Below are positions 17,001 through 25,505 of a stretch of 64,000 bases of DNA, piece after piece. Every line of letters starts with the position of its first letter. The first letter of the stretch is position 1. Source of the DNA: Methylomicrobium sp051061015 (GTDB lineage: Bacteria; Pseudomonadota; Gammaproteobacteria; Methylococcales; Methylomonadaceae). Under the pieces are notes generated by a model, which had not been told where the DNA came from, ran no database searches, and saw only the letters and a program-made list of their open reading frames with translations. The DNA lies in the NCBI GenBank assembly GCA_051061015.1, contig JBPFEG010000013.1:248001-312000 (forward strand), read 5' to 3'. A program made the position numbers and the translations under genes.

Positions 17001-18401
17001 CAGCAGATCCGTGCGCTGGATCACCCCGAGCACGGCGCATAATGCAACCAGCAGCAGAACCGGGACGGTGATGCCTCGAACCCGGGCGGCATAATACCAG
17101 TCTTTGAACAACAGAAACTGGCCTACGATCAGGATCAGGCAGATACCGAGATGGAACACCCCATTTTCGAACGGCGCGTCACCAAACGATAGGAGGCCTG
17201 CCAGCAAAGCCCAGGTATAAGCGATTGATGCAGAGCCGTTTAACGCGCCGGTATAAGGTTCCGCATGCCTTCGGTTCCTCAACAGGCAAGGCAACAAGGC
17301 CAGTATCAGACTGATCGTCCCCAGCAGCAGCCATTGATCGGGATGGCCTTCACCCGGCCGCAGGTCGTAGTATTCCCCGAAATGCAGGAGGAGATAGTCG
17401 AGCGCCAGCAGCGATTGAATCGCGAACAAACATGCGATCAGATCAATACCCGGCAATCTCAATCGGTGATTTGCCCATAACAGTGCAACCGTTGCGAGGA
17501 CCGGAACCGGCACATCCAGAGGACGGATCACCCCAGCCGCCCCTAAAGTCAATTGCAGCGATTGCAGCACGAAAGCTGCGAGTGCCAACAGGATCGCGGC
17601 ATTCCGTAACGAACGCGTATAAATATCGCGATAGGACATCGCTGGGCCGGAGTCCGCAGAATCAAGCGAAAGCACATGCGCCAACGAGCACAGGCCGAGG
17701 CTCAACAGGACCAGGAACAGACCGATCAGCATGTCGCTGCCAAGTGCGGTAAGACTGAAAGGATGCAGGCTCAATGAAGCCAGTTCCATCACGGCCAGTA
17801 CGGCAAGGGCAATGACCAGATAACTCTGCAGGACCGGCTTGCCGATGCGTCCACCAAACCAGAAAAACAGCATTGCGCATAGCAGGGTCAAAAAAAGCAT
17901 GACGCTATGGCCGCCCTGCCCAGTCAACAACGCGGAACCCGTCAGTTGCAACACTACGCTGATCACTAGCATCAACAGCGAAGTCAAATAGCTGATGGCC
18001 GACAGTTTTGCCCAATTAAGATCGAAAGCGTTTCCTGTCTTGACATCAAGCAAAACAATCGCTTTCTTCAGCCAGCCTCGATGTTCAGCATGTGCCCAAA
18101 GCCGCCAAGACGCCAAGGCGTAAACCGCCTGGGCGAGCATCAGCCCGGCCAGCCCCACGCCGAATGATTTCAGCAAGACCAGCAAGGCCCCCAAGCCGCA
18201 GAGCGCAGGCAGAAAAAAAAGTCCGGGCAGCCGGTACTGCGCGATCAAATGCAAGGACAGCATCCCCGCCAATAGCGCCGTGAAGACCATCCCGACGGAT
18301 AACTGATCCGCCAGCAGCCTGTCTGCCAGATTAACAATCCCGACCAGCCACAACAAGGCCAGCAATTGTTCCAGCGGCCGTCGCACCATATCTTTAAGCA
18401 T
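14094..18401 (-). CDS. Giant polytopic membrane protein, about 1435 residues
   Basis: Almost the entire chain is hydrophobic helix separated by short loops, with several dozen predicted membrane segments and no large soluble domain. Trp, Leu and Ala are abundant and I recognise no transporter, glycosyltransferase or polymerase motif. I place the start at ATG 18401: GGAG lies about 9 bases upstream, and the ATG overlaps the stop of the previous gene by 8 bases (ATGCTTAA), implying translational coupling. An ATG 24 bases earlier would add 8 residues. It is the third gene of the pspA unit. Architecture is loosely like DUF2339/DUF2157-type multi-spanning proteins, but I cannot assign it. It is probably a partner of the 883-residue protein. 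Confidence 0.85.
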   Translation of the reverse strand: MLKDMVRRPLEQLLALLWLVGIVNLADRLLADQLSVGMVFTALLAGMLSLHLIAQYRLPGLFFLPALCGLGALLVLLKSFGVGLAGLMLAQAVYALASWRLWAHAEHRGWLKKAIVLLDVKTGNAFDLNWAKLSAISYLTSLLMLVISVVLQLTGSALLTGQGGHSVMLFLTLLCAMLFFWFGGRIGKPVLQSYLVIALAVLAVMELASLSLHPFSLTALGSDMLIGLFLVLLSLGLCSLAHVLSLDSADSGPAMSYRDIYTRSLRNAAILLALAAFVLQSLQLTLGAAGVIRPLDVPVPVLATVALLWANHRLRLPGIDLIACLFAIQSLLALDYLLLHFGEYYDLRPGEGHPDQWLLLGTISLILALLPCLLRNRRHAEPYTGALNGSASIAYTWALLAGLLSFGDAPFENGVFHLGICLILIVGQFLLFKDWYYAARVRGITVPVLLLVALCAVLGVIQRTDLLRLGIMIYAFGLLFGARRLLPFINERRPTLAVYPVFPEWIGLILVYACLLAGGPVWTQEWPWLLTAAVYQLLLRRSWLDLPALLVLALAALWATSVWLHPGAEFSLWPGVQRFSDIWFCLALMSFVYGVLSKGMLGFQAAAAAYYQPLQNAGALCWIWAFLGSQPLLSSIESAGSGMFPWLYLTLFVALFPLSENRDFGASLRDIGGSILFALTFLCVWALYPDPLPLWIGLLGLGFLLWPIASWIIPVFSRKFPAWGFTPFCWPWLGMLSVFAAFPAESLHASSLTVYFLALAVYGVLMLRYSRLEGFTWLPGASFTLAGLAAGAISEKLFWIFDQPFVTPGTLAYSGETFPSALSVNSLAWVNFQWLIAKMAREKSAWIGRKLQLQRQDFADTFESGALLVVNGWLWLYAVWILAVFWQSPDASDIALHPNNLLVGLLLTLSFGHALLGQFNGYRFHGFLTALFLTLMGGYLAYGVTVIPLPIALALWCLLLAIAEASSMLQRDEYRQPLEKALSIWSRLSLAFAMLSLVLYPFESFAAMLSSLLSVALITAFQGLWMRRAIWFYIATVEGLALLHLWPFLLFGETNAVSLLPWYALQFYLLSGILSLVSRYPERRLTDKNEQRRAMCRQVISLRPLLNVLGAVELVAHGIAVAYRLQQGQEVLWVSPFWDPWAALGAGVIQFAIGIRRLPKAPDSASVYGLVLLIAALAVYVRLILAGIAPVSLWDTTFLIVFAYGLFFIQRIFPSRPLLRMAMLMPLAALLTVPMQLNSPEASTTLMVSGLLYLLIRRYTHQRLPVYLALLAFNIGLYLWIPDIVRHSHLVQIYVIPAALSVLILLQLHRRELKPSVMMSARLAATSSIYACATLDVFLLPDLKVFVLALGLSMAGVILGIALRIRAFLYAGVAFMLLNVFGQLLRFYPDQALGKAVVLMGAGMAILCAMIWFNLKKNQIMQRIDLIRVELELWN

Positions 18402-21045
18402 CTTGCCCCGCTCCGGCTCCGGCATTCACCGGAAAAAGCCACAACAGCTTGAAAGAAGGTCTCAGGCTGGCTCGGATTGCTGCCTGCTGACGCTTGAGCG
18501 CCGCGACCGGCAAACGCTCCAGGAACTGCAAATATTTCAGAAACAGCCACAGGACAGTTGCCACCGCCATAGGCATCAGACCGGACGTCGGCCCGGGGAA
18601 ATAAGTCAATTTGCAGATTACCGCCAGGCCGCCGAAGCAGCCTAGCATCATGTAAAACAGCCAGCGCACTTGAAGCTTAAGGCTAAACCACAGCATCAGC
18701 GAACCAGCCAAACCCAGCCAAAGCGCCTGCTCCGACGGGTTCATCCAGAAGACCGGCAAAGCCGCGGCGGCCAGCGTCAGAAGCGCGGCATTGAATTGCC
18801 TTTCGAGGTTTTCAGCCGGGCCGGTGGGAAGTTGGGCCGCGAACAATAAGAATCCCTTACTGCCCCAAAAGCCTGCGACCGGCAACGCCGCAAAAGCAAA
18901 TTGTGTGATACGGGTCAATCCAGTCACCGAAGGCGCGTAATAAGCGGTAGCCGCAGCCAGTCCGGGCAACAAATAAAACCAGGCGCTGTCCAACAGATTG
19001 CGATTACGTCCCACATCGAAGTCTTCCGGTATCTGTTCGCGCACCGTAAACAAATGTTCTGGCGCGGATTTGAGCGCGAAGTAAAACAACACCCCGGACG
19101 CCACGGCGGACGACATTGCCAGTATTCCCGGTTCACTGCGGGTAAGACTCCAGACTGTTACACATATTGCGAACGCATACAAAACCCGATATACGATCAG
19201 TACCAGATACGCGGAGCGACGTTGGATCATTGCCCGACGGGCAAGCCAATAAAGCCCGATAAATCCCGGCAAGGCCGCCAAAAAATAGCCCGGCTCGGGA
19301 ACATGGCGCAGCACGGCCAACTGGTATAACCAAAAACAGCAGCCCAGAAACAGGTATAACGGAGTCAATGTCAGGTGATTCCAGATCACCAGCGCATACA
19401 GCGCAATAGCCAGAATCAGCGTAATTAGGCTCGCGGTTTGCTGTCCTGCGACCCAGAACAAGGCCAGAATCGACAGGCCGTAAATGAAGAAACTGAAGCG
19501 GCTCAGCGTGGGGTTCGAGCGAGTCCATCGCTTGAATTGGGCGTCGACATAAAACAACAGGCCACATAAAACGATCAGAAAGGGCCCGTAATAGCCTGTC
19601 GGCAGGCGGATTTCATCGACGGCGCCATAAGTCAAATGCACAAACGAAACCAGCGCCGCATACATCAGTATGCCTGAAGCGAAATAAGCAATCTTCCGCT
19701 GATCGATAAAGATCGAATGCAGCCAGTCGTTCACGAATCGGTAAACGCCGACACCGAGCAATGCCAGTAGCATGCCGTGGCTGACCGCGAGCAGCGGCCA
19801 ATAAGGAAACGCATTCAATAGCGCCAGCAGCAGTTGCAGAAATGTCAGCAACAGAAAAATTTTCGGCAGCCTGCCTTGCAGGCTTCTCTCCATCATCGCC
19901 GAAACCAGCGTCGCTGCAAAATAAAAAACCCCGAATTCGACCATGGCCAACAAGATGCTGACAATTCTGAGAAGCAGGGTTTCCGAACTGATCAACAGAC
20001 GTGTCACAGTTACGGTGGTCAATGGGATCAGGAGCAGGCTCAGAATCAGCACCACATCGCTCGACATCGAGAGATCGGGCCGCTTCCGGCGCAGTTGATA
20101 CCCGCCCCAGAGCAAAAACAGGGTAAACAGAAAAAAGGTCAGAAACACGATCAGGCTTTTCAGGTAGCCGGTCGAATACGACACCAGAAAAACCGAGCCG
20201 GCGATGAACAGAAAAACCCCGATAAACCAGCCGATGTTCTGGACCAGAAAAGGCGCCGCCAGAGCATGCCAGCCGGATAATGTTTTTAGCGTTTTCTCCA
20301 ACAGGCCGGGCTCGTGGCGGTGCCAGGCATAATTTTCGGTTTCCGGAGCGGCTGCTGAAACGTCCCGGGACGTTTCAGTCTCAGCAGCTTCTTCTGCTAA
20401 TTCAAGTCCGGGTTCAGAGGGTCGGGCCGCCGCGAGCGTCGCCGGCAACGGCGCTGTAAGAGGGATAATTTCCTCTGCGGGAATGTCCGGCTGCTCCGGC
20501 AGTTCGGAAAGGGGCGAGATAATTTCGGCTGAGTCGCCCTGGATAATATGCTCTATCGCTAAATTTTGGCCTTCTTCATCCAGGATTTGGCCGGCAAAAG
20601 AATCCACAAGATTCCGCCAAGGGGCAGGTCCCAATGGTTCATCGGCATAGGCGTTCAAAATATCCCACGCAGCATCCTTCCGCTCTTGCCACAGGTCATT
20701 ACCCGGCACCACTCCATGATTTGCGAAAAAGCGGTCTTCAAGACGATCAATTTTGAGATTTAATTGCCGGTAACTCTCCGGATCGATCTTTTCCGTGACC
20801 AGGAGATGATTCAGCTCCCGGCGCAGCACTAACAAATCGGCCAATTGGCTGGAAGTCAGGCCCAACTCAAAGGGGGGTATTTGGTGATTTGAATCGAGGG
20901 AGACTTGCTCGGGAATGTCTTGCGTAACCGGCTGGAAAAGCCGGCGCGCGAACAAAAATAAACCGTATAAAATCAGAAATACAGTGCCGGTCGGCGGCGC
21001 CTTGAAAAGCAGCATGGCAAGAACAATCCAGATCAGCCAGTGCAT
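18394..21045 (-). CDS. Giant polytopic membrane protein, 883 residues, with soluble acidic domain
   Basis: Two membrane segments come first (about 3-16 and 20-34). A soluble region follows at 38-262, made of a helical part (LRRELNHLLVTEKIDPES and a following basic helix, 73-107) and an acidic, Pro/Ala/Glu-rich linker (170-240). From about 265 the protein is continuously polytopic, starting NIGWFIGVFLFIAGSVFLVS. No catalytic motif is visible. It follows pspA by 55 bp and overlaps the next giant gene, so the three are almost certainly cotranscribed. The soluble region is probably cytoplasmic and could meet PspA, but that is inference. I do not recognise the family. Confidence 0.85.
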   Translation of the reverse strand: MHWLIWIVLAMLLFKAPPTGTVFLILYGLFLFARRLFQPVTQDIPEQVSLDSNHQIPPFELGLTSSQLADLLVLRRELNHLLVTEKIDPESYRQLNLKIDRLEDRFFANHGVVPGNDLWQERKDAAWDILNAYADEPLGPAPWRNLVDSFAGQILDEEGQNLAIEHIIQGDSAEIISPLSELPEQPDIPAEEIIPLTAPLPATLAAARPSEPGLELAEEAAETETSRDVSAAAPETENYAWHRHEPGLLEKTLKTLSGWHALAAPFLVQNIGWFIGVFLFIAGSVFLVSYSTGYLKSLIVFLTFFLFTLFLLWGGYQLRRKRPDLSMSSDVVLILSLLLIPLTTVTVTRLLISSETLLLRIVSILLAMVEFGVFYFAATLVSAMMERSLQGRLPKIFLLLTFLQLLLALLNAFPYWPLLAVSHGMLLALLGVGVYRFVNDWLHSIFIDQRKIAYFASGILMYAALVSFVHLTYGAVDEIRLPTGYYGPFLIVLCGLLFYVDAQFKRWTRSNPTLSRFSFFIYGLSILALFWVAGQQTASLITLILAIALYALVIWNHLTLTPLYLFLGCCFWLYQLAVLRHVPEPGYFLAALPGFIGLYWLARRAMIQRRSAYLVLIVYRVLYAFAICVTVWSLTRSEPGILAMSSAVASGVLFYFALKSAPEHLFTVREQIPEDFDVGRNRNLLDSAWFYLLPGLAAATAYYAPSVTGLTRITQFAFAALPVAGFWGSKGFLLFAAQLPTGPAENLERQFNAALLTLAAAALPVFWMNPSEQALWLGLAGSLMLWFSLKLQVRWLFYMMLGCFGGLAVICKLTYFPGPTSGLMPMAVATVLWLFLKYLQFLERLPVAALKRQQAAIRASLRPSFKLLWLFPVNAGAGAGQDA

Positions 21046-21100
21046 CGCTCCGCCTTAGGTCTTTCAAGTACCGCGTTGACTCACTCTGGCCTTCTTAATC

Positions 21101-21790
21101 TTATTCACTTTTCGAATTGACGCCGCTAATTTTTGTTTTCAAACTCAGCAATTCCTGATCGATTTCAGCGCTGACTTCCATATCCAGAAAGTCTTTTTCC
21201 AATTGAGATCGATCATCCCGAAGCTCCATCATTGCCTCGGTTCGTGCTTCCATCGACGCGACCCTGTCTTCCATTCGCTCGAACTGCGTTTGCGCCTTGA
21301 TACCCGCCTCGAAATTGGACAATGTTTTATCTATCTGCTGCCTGGCCTCCGCCGCATGCTGGCGCGCGGCCAGACTGCTGCGTTTACGCCGCGCTTCCTC
21401 AAGTTTGGCCTCGAGAGCCTTCAACTGGGCTTTCAGATTTTCGCTGGTGTTTTTCGCAGACTGCCAGGACGGCTCTAAGGCCTTACAGATTGTATCGTGC
21501 TCTTTTTTACGCGCCAGCGCAGCGCGTGCTAAGTCTTCATTGTCGTTTTGCAAAGCCATTTCGGCCTTGCTCAGCCATTCGGCCGACAATTTTCGGTTAT
21601 TCTCAAGCTCTTTCAGCAGCTGTTTCTCGCTCGCGATCGCATCGACGACGCTCTCTTTCGCCCGGTTGATGTTGTCTTCCATTTCACGGATGATCTGCTT
21701 GATCATCCGTTCGGGATCCTCGACCCGATCGATCAGATCATTGATATTCGCGGTAATCACATCGTTGATGCGTTTGAAGAGATTGGCCAT
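21101..21790 (-). CDS. pspA: PspA/IM30 family membrane-remodelling protein
   Basis: A 229-residue coiled-coil protein with the whole PspA/IM30 pattern. It has an amphipathic N-terminal helix (MANLFKRINDVITANI), then DRVEDPERMIKQIIREME, and long heptad helices to the C-terminus. The family is the bacterial ESCRT-III branch that binds and oligomerises on stressed inner membrane. Length is normal (about 220). AAGGAG precedes the ATG. No pspF, pspB or pspC is nearby. Instead it heads an operon with two giant membrane proteins and a hydrolase, an arrangement different from the enterobacterial psp operon. Confidence 0.92.
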   Translation of the reverse strand: MANLFKRINDVITANINDLIDRVEDPERMIKQIIREMEDNINRAKESVVDAIASEKQLLKELENNRKLSAEWLSKAEMALQNDNEDLARAALARKKEHDTICKALEPSWQSAKNTSENLKAQLKALEAKLEEARRKRSSLAARQHAAEARQQIDKTLSNFEAGIKAQTQFERMEDRVASMEARTEAMMELRDDRSQLEKDFLDMEVSAEIDQELLSLKTKISGVNSKSE

Positions 21791-22243
21791 AGCGCGCGGT
21801 CTCCTTACGTTTTTTTAAGATAAACGAAGTATTGATGATCGGCGCAAAGCTGTCAAGCCAATCTCAGCCACATAAAAACGCATTTATGAAACGAGATCGC
21901 TAAGCGCGATCTGCTTATGGCACTGAGGGGCTGGCGCAAGTGATTTAGGGCAAATTTATGAGATGTCCTCGATTTAATTTCCATACTTTTCATGTGTATT
22001 TAATGTTCGAATGTTATAAGGAACGCGAAGGCATCCATCGGTCTTAAAATTTTCATCAACAAGGGCGAAATGCCAAGTATGCCTTATGACTTGACAGTCC
22101 GGGCATCACCCATTGACGCTGTCTTCGAATAGCTTTTGTACATAAGAATGCGGGCATAAACCCTGACGCATACTTTTGCGGTCAGCTCAGCCCTAATTTC
22201 GCCTTTTTATTCATTTTTTGGTTATATTCTTAATTAATTATAT
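21791..22243. other. 453-bp intergenic region between pspA and the cytochrome gene
   Basis: There is no gene. It contains a short hairpin AGATCGC-TAAGC-GCGATCT (21894-21912), a TTGACA-like hexamer near 22087 without a matching -10, and an AT-rich end with TATATT near 22220. Promoters for both divergent genes must lie here. I see no clear sigma-54 (GG-N10-GC) site for pspA. Confidence 0.35.
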
Positions 22244-23731
22244 ATGGTGCAAGATATGGGAATAAGACTCAAAGCTTATGTTCTGCTTTGTTTTATAATG
22301 ATTTTTTCAGAAACCGCTTTCAGTAAACCCGCTAGTGGCGGCACGGGTGGAAGCGGATCAACAGGAACTTCGGGAAATTTTATAAAAGCGAATCCTAACG
22401 ATTACTTTATAGCTAGCGATATAACACTACCTAGCGGTGATACCTTGTATAAAGGTGATCGCTGGTACACGGTGCCCAACATCGAACAACTGCGAAATGA
22501 AATAGCGCAAGGAATTTTTATTGTTAAACCAGACCAAGGCAAAACTATTGAATGGGCAAAAAAGGTTATTTTTGGTTATGACATCATGACCAAAACCTAT
22601 CAAATGCTAGGGCCAATCCGCAAAGACGGAAAGCCCGCATTGTTTAGTGGTCAAGTCATGAATTGCTCAGCATGTCACGCTCAGGGCGGTACCGTTCCGC
22701 ATGCGTGGCCGTTTTTCCGAACAGCCACGAACTTCGATCTTCGTAAAGACTTGAGTGCCTATATTCAAGACGGTGTTGACTATCTATCAGGTGGCGTCCC
22801 TGACGATACTCCACCTACAGTAGGTGAGCTTTATGGACCGCTAGGTTATAAACGCGACTCGATTACAGTTAATCGCGACTGTGGTATAAATTGCGCGGGC
22901 CAAGGTCACATTCCTTTTGAATCGGAAGAAATGCAAGCGCTGGTGGCTTGGACATATGCGGTTCGTGATGGGATTTATGAGGGCGAAGGCCTAATACCGG
23001 AATTCAAAGACGCTAGAAATATTGCGCAAATTCCTGGAGCAAGAATACCTGTTTTTACAAAAGTAACGGATGACTCGACCTTTAAGGCAGACCCTCTAAG
23101 AGGTAAAACTCTTTACGATCGCAAATGTGCGTCATGTCATGCCAGGGACGGGCTTGGAAAATGGAGTTCCACAAGTGGATATACCGTTCCACCGGTCACC
23201 GGACCCGGTTCGCATACCAAGGCCGGGGGCCCCTATATGGTTCCAGTTTTAGCTGCATTCATCAAACGTCAAATGCCGTTATCGCAACCTAATTCTTTAT
23301 CCGAACAGGATGCTATTGATATAACCGCTTATATCAATCAGTTAGGCAATTCTGATAATCCGGCTACAAAAAGAGAAAGCCGTTGGTGGGAGGCGTATTA
23401 TTTTGAACATGACCCCTGCGCTCGTACAGCATGGTTACCAGCTGATGTAGGTGTAATGCCGGCAGGCTTCGTAAGTCGTTTTAGTCCAGAACAAACCATG
23501 AATGGTCCTTGGAAACCAATTCGAGACTGGTTAACTCAAGCGAAGCATGTAACTCTTCCAGCGAATCAAAGCGAATGGAACTGTAGAGATTATGCGGAAA
23601 ATACCAAATACGATCCATTAAATCCTGCTCCTTATAATAAATCGCCGATATTGCAAGAAAACTTCGATGCAGGATTTGATGAAATTGATAAAACATTTAA
23701 AAATCCAGGATATGAAGCCCCACGACGCTAG
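22244..23731 (+). CDS. Dihaem c-type cytochrome, TsdA-like
   Basis: A 495-residue exported protein: signal peptide (about residues 7-27) followed by a Gly/Ser/Thr-rich linker. Two haem-binding motifs lie at C141-SA-C144-H145 and C295-AS-C298-H299. Between them the SITVNRDC...FESEEMQALVAW region resembles thiosulfate dehydrogenase TsdA, in which two cytochrome domains are fused; a pair of extra Cys (CGINC, 213-217) is also there. TsdA couples two thiosulfates to tetrathionate. The substrate here is uncertain, and a third C-terminal part of about 130 residues is not part of that enzyme. The gene is visibly more AT-rich than its surroundings. ATG 22256 is an alternative start; neither has a strong ribosome site. 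Confidence 0.8.
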   Translation: MVQDMGIRLKAYVLLCFIMIFSETAFSKPASGGTGGSGSTGTSGNFIKANPNDYFIASDITLPSGDTLYKGDRWYTVPNIEQLRNEIAQGIFIVKPDQGKTIEWAKKVIFGYDIMTKTYQMLGPIRKDGKPALFSGQVMNCSACHAQGGTVPHAWPFFRTATNFDLRKDLSAYIQDGVDYLSGGVPDDTPPTVGELYGPLGYKRDSITVNRDCGINCAGQGHIPFESEEMQALVAWTYAVRDGIYEGEGLIPEFKDARNIAQIPGARIPVFTKVTDDSTFKADPLRGKTLYDRKCASCHARDGLGKWSSTSGYTVPPVTGPGSHTKAGGPYMVPVLAAFIKRQMPLSQPNSLSEQDAIDITAYINQLGNSDNPATKRESRWWEAYYFEHDPCARTAWLPADVGVMPAGFVSRFSPEQTMNGPWKPIRDWLTQAKHVTLPANQSEWNCRDYAENTKYDPLNPAPYNKSPILQENFDAGFDEIDKTFKNPGYEAPRR

Positions 23732-23817
23732 TTGATAGGGAAGATTGCATTATTCACATAGGTGCTCTACCTTTCATGAAGAGCATCTATCGTTATAATT
23801 AATAAGTGGTCTTAGTC

Positions 23818-23843
23818 GCCGCATTAGCTTAGTCTAATGCGGC
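23818..23843. repeat. Perfect 10-bp palindrome downstream of zur
   Basis: GCCGCATTAG (23818-23827), loop CTTAGT, CTAATGCGGC (23834-23843). It lies 30 bp past the zur stop, between convergent zur and the cytochrome gene. The core is related to the palindrome at 2120-2145. It could serve as a terminator for zur, though no clear T-run follows. Confidence 0.55.
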
Positions 23844-23872
23844 TACAATAATTTCTTCTGCCAATTGACAGT

Positions 23873-24361
23873 TTACGCCTCAATATTGACATTTTTCGAA
23901 CATCTGGCGCAAATACCATGAATCTCGATCGCTTTACTCTGTCCGATAAAACCGGCCTGTTCGATTTCCTCAGACAATGCTTTCATAACTACAGTCGCAG
24001 GACGTTCCTCGACCTCATGACAGTGTCTGCAGATCAGTAAAAGTTGTTCATGTCGTTCGGCGGAACAATTACAGCCGATGAAAGCGTTCATGCTTTCAAT
24101 GCGGTGGATCAAACCCTGTTCGATCAAAAAATCAAGTGCGCGGTAAATCGTGGCGGGTTTGGCGTCCTGCTTCAAAGGCTTGAGACGGTCAAGCAATTCA
24201 TAGGCTTTCACCGCTTTATGGCTTTCCCAGATTAATTTCAGCACCTGCAAGCGGGTCGGCGTTAATTGAACCCCGCGCACGACGCAAAGCTGTTCGGCGG
24301 TGTCCAGGGCAGCGCTGACGCATTGAGCATGGTCATGTTTGGTGCAAGCGGGTAGAGTCAT
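23873..24361 (-). CDS. zur: Zinc uptake regulator, Fur family
   Basis: A 162-residue Fur-family repressor. The winged-helix part includes QLTPTRLQVLKLI and ATIYRALDFL. The dimerisation part has the structural zinc cysteines in CRHCHEVEE and a terminal CARC pair, plus the shortened, Cys-containing GCNCSAERH loop typical of Zur rather than Fur. With zinc bound it represses zinc-uptake genes. A strong Zur-like operator overlaps its own promoter in the 68-bp gap to hemF, so autoregulation is likely. Zur rather than Fur or PerR is supported by both the protein and the operator. Confidence 0.88.
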   Translation of the reverse strand: MTLPACTKHDHAQCVSAALDTAEQLCVVRGVQLTPTRLQVLKLIWESHKAVKAYELLDRLKPLKQDAKPATIYRALDFLIEQGLIHRIESMNAFIGCNCSAERHEQLLLICRHCHEVEERPATVVMKALSEEIEQAGFIGQSKAIEIHGICARCSKNVNIEA

Positions 24362-24385
24362 GTCCTGACTGAATGTGTCTTTAAA

Positions 24386-24402
24386 ATGTTATAATGTAAC
24401 AT
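24386..24402. promoter_or_regulatory. Zur operator over the zur/hemF divergent promoter
   Basis: ATGTTA-TAATG-TAACAT is a 17-bp inverted repeat matching the gammaproteobacterial Zur box (ATGTTATANTATAACAT). The sequence TATAAT inside it (24390-24395) is placed as a -10 for hemF, with a CTGACT -35-like hexamer at 24365-24370 (19-bp spacer). The site is 28 bp before the hemF start and 25 bp before the zur start, so it can block both. Confidence 0.75.
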
Positions 24403-24429
24403 AAATAAACCCCAACATCACCCGGACAG

Positions 24430-25344
24430 ATGAATAAAGAAAGCATCGAACAAGTTAAAAATTATTTGCTGAATCTGCAGGATCAAATTTGCGCCGCGCT
24501 CCAAAATGAAGAATCCGGCGCGCGTTTTATCGAGGATTTATGGCAGCGCGACGAAGGCGGCGGGGGCAGAACCCGCGTACTGACGGGCGATAGGGTGTTC
24601 GAGCAGGCCGGGGTCAATTTCTCGCATGTTTCCGGGTTCAAGCTGCCGCCGTCGGCTACGGCCAAGCGCCCGGAGCTGGCCGATCGGCAATTTCAGGCGA
24701 TGGGAGTCTCTCTGGTGATTCACCCGAATAATCCTTATGTGCCGACCTCGCATGCAAATGTGCGTTTCTTGATTGCCGAGAAAGCCGGTGAGCCTGATGT
24801 CTGGTGGTTCGGCGGCGGCTTCGATCTGACACCCTATTATCCGTTCCGGGAAGATGTGCTGCATTGGCATCGAACCGCCAGAACCGCTTGCGAACCCTTC
24901 GGAGAATCGGTCTATCCCAGCTACAAAAAATGGTGCGACGATTATTTTTACCTGAAACATCGCAACGAAACCCGGGGCGTCGGCGGCCTATTCTTCGACG
25001 ATTTGAACGAATGGGGTTTCGATCGCTCGTTTACGTTCATGCAAAGTGTCGGCGATCATTATCTTCCCGCCTATCTCCCGATCGTGCAGAAGCGCAAGCA
25101 TACGCCTTACGGCGAGCGGGAACGCGAATTTCAACTGTACCGGCGCGGACGTTACGTCGAATTCAACCTGGTCTACGACCGCGGCACGCTGTTCGGTCTG
25201 CAGTCCGGGGGGCGTACCGAATCGATCCTAATGTCAATGCCGCCGGTTGCGCACTGGCGCTACAGTTGGCAGCCAGAACCGGGCAGTCCGGAAGCCGTAC
25301 TTTACGACCAGTATTTGCAGCCGCAAAACTGGCTGGAGATTTAA
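24430..25344 (+). CDS. hemF: Oxygen-dependent coproporphyrinogen III oxidase
   Basis: Converts coproporphyrinogen III to protoporphyrinogen IX with O2 in haem synthesis. The 304 residues match the family. Hallmarks present are NPYVPTSHANVRF, the WWFGGGFDLTPYYPF segment, GGLFFDDLNEWGF and EFNLVYDRGTLFGLQSGGR. It acts as a cytoplasmic homodimer. The gene is divergent from zur across a Zur box that covers its probable -10, and is followed by an intrinsic terminator, so it is a single-gene unit. Zinc control of haem synthesis is suggested by the layout only. Confidence 0.97.
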   Translation: MNKESIEQVKNYLLNLQDQICAALQNEESGARFIEDLWQRDEGGGGRTRVLTGDRVFEQAGVNFSHVSGFKLPPSATAKRPELADRQFQAMGVSLVIHPNNPYVPTSHANVRFLIAEKAGEPDVWWFGGGFDLTPYYPFREDVLHWHRTARTACEPFGESVYPSYKKWCDDYFYLKHRNETRGVGGLFFDDLNEWGFDRSFTFMQSVGDHYLPAYLPIVQKRKHTPYGEREREFQLYRRGRYVEFNLVYDRGTLFGLQSGGRTESILMSMPPVAHWRYSWQPEPGSPEAVLYDQYLQPQNWLEI

Positions 25345-25455
25345 GCCCACATTTTTTAAGGGTTTTATCCAATTTAGGCTTGCACACGGTTTATGCTCAA
25401 CTTAAGATAGCCGCTAAGTTAACCCGTTATTCAACCACGATCCGCGGTTTGAGTC

Positions 25456-25484
25456 CTTCGCTTTGAAAAGGAGCGAAGCTTTTT
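25456..25484 (+). terminator. Intrinsic terminator of hemF
   Basis: The stem CTTCGCT (25456-25462) and AGCGAAG (25472-25478) is followed directly by CTTTTT. It lies 110 bp after the hemF stop and 22 bp before the diguanylate cyclase start. Confidence 0.65.
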
Positions 25485-25505
25485 GGGAATAAAAGTAAGG
25501 GCGAC

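Noticed and set aside
21791..22243. Sigma-54 promoter for pspA
   Set aside because: No GG-N10-GC element of good quality was found upstream of pspA, and no pspF is near.
23873..24361. Assignment as Fur or PerR
   Set aside because: Cys pattern and the Zur-type operator at its promoter favour Zur.
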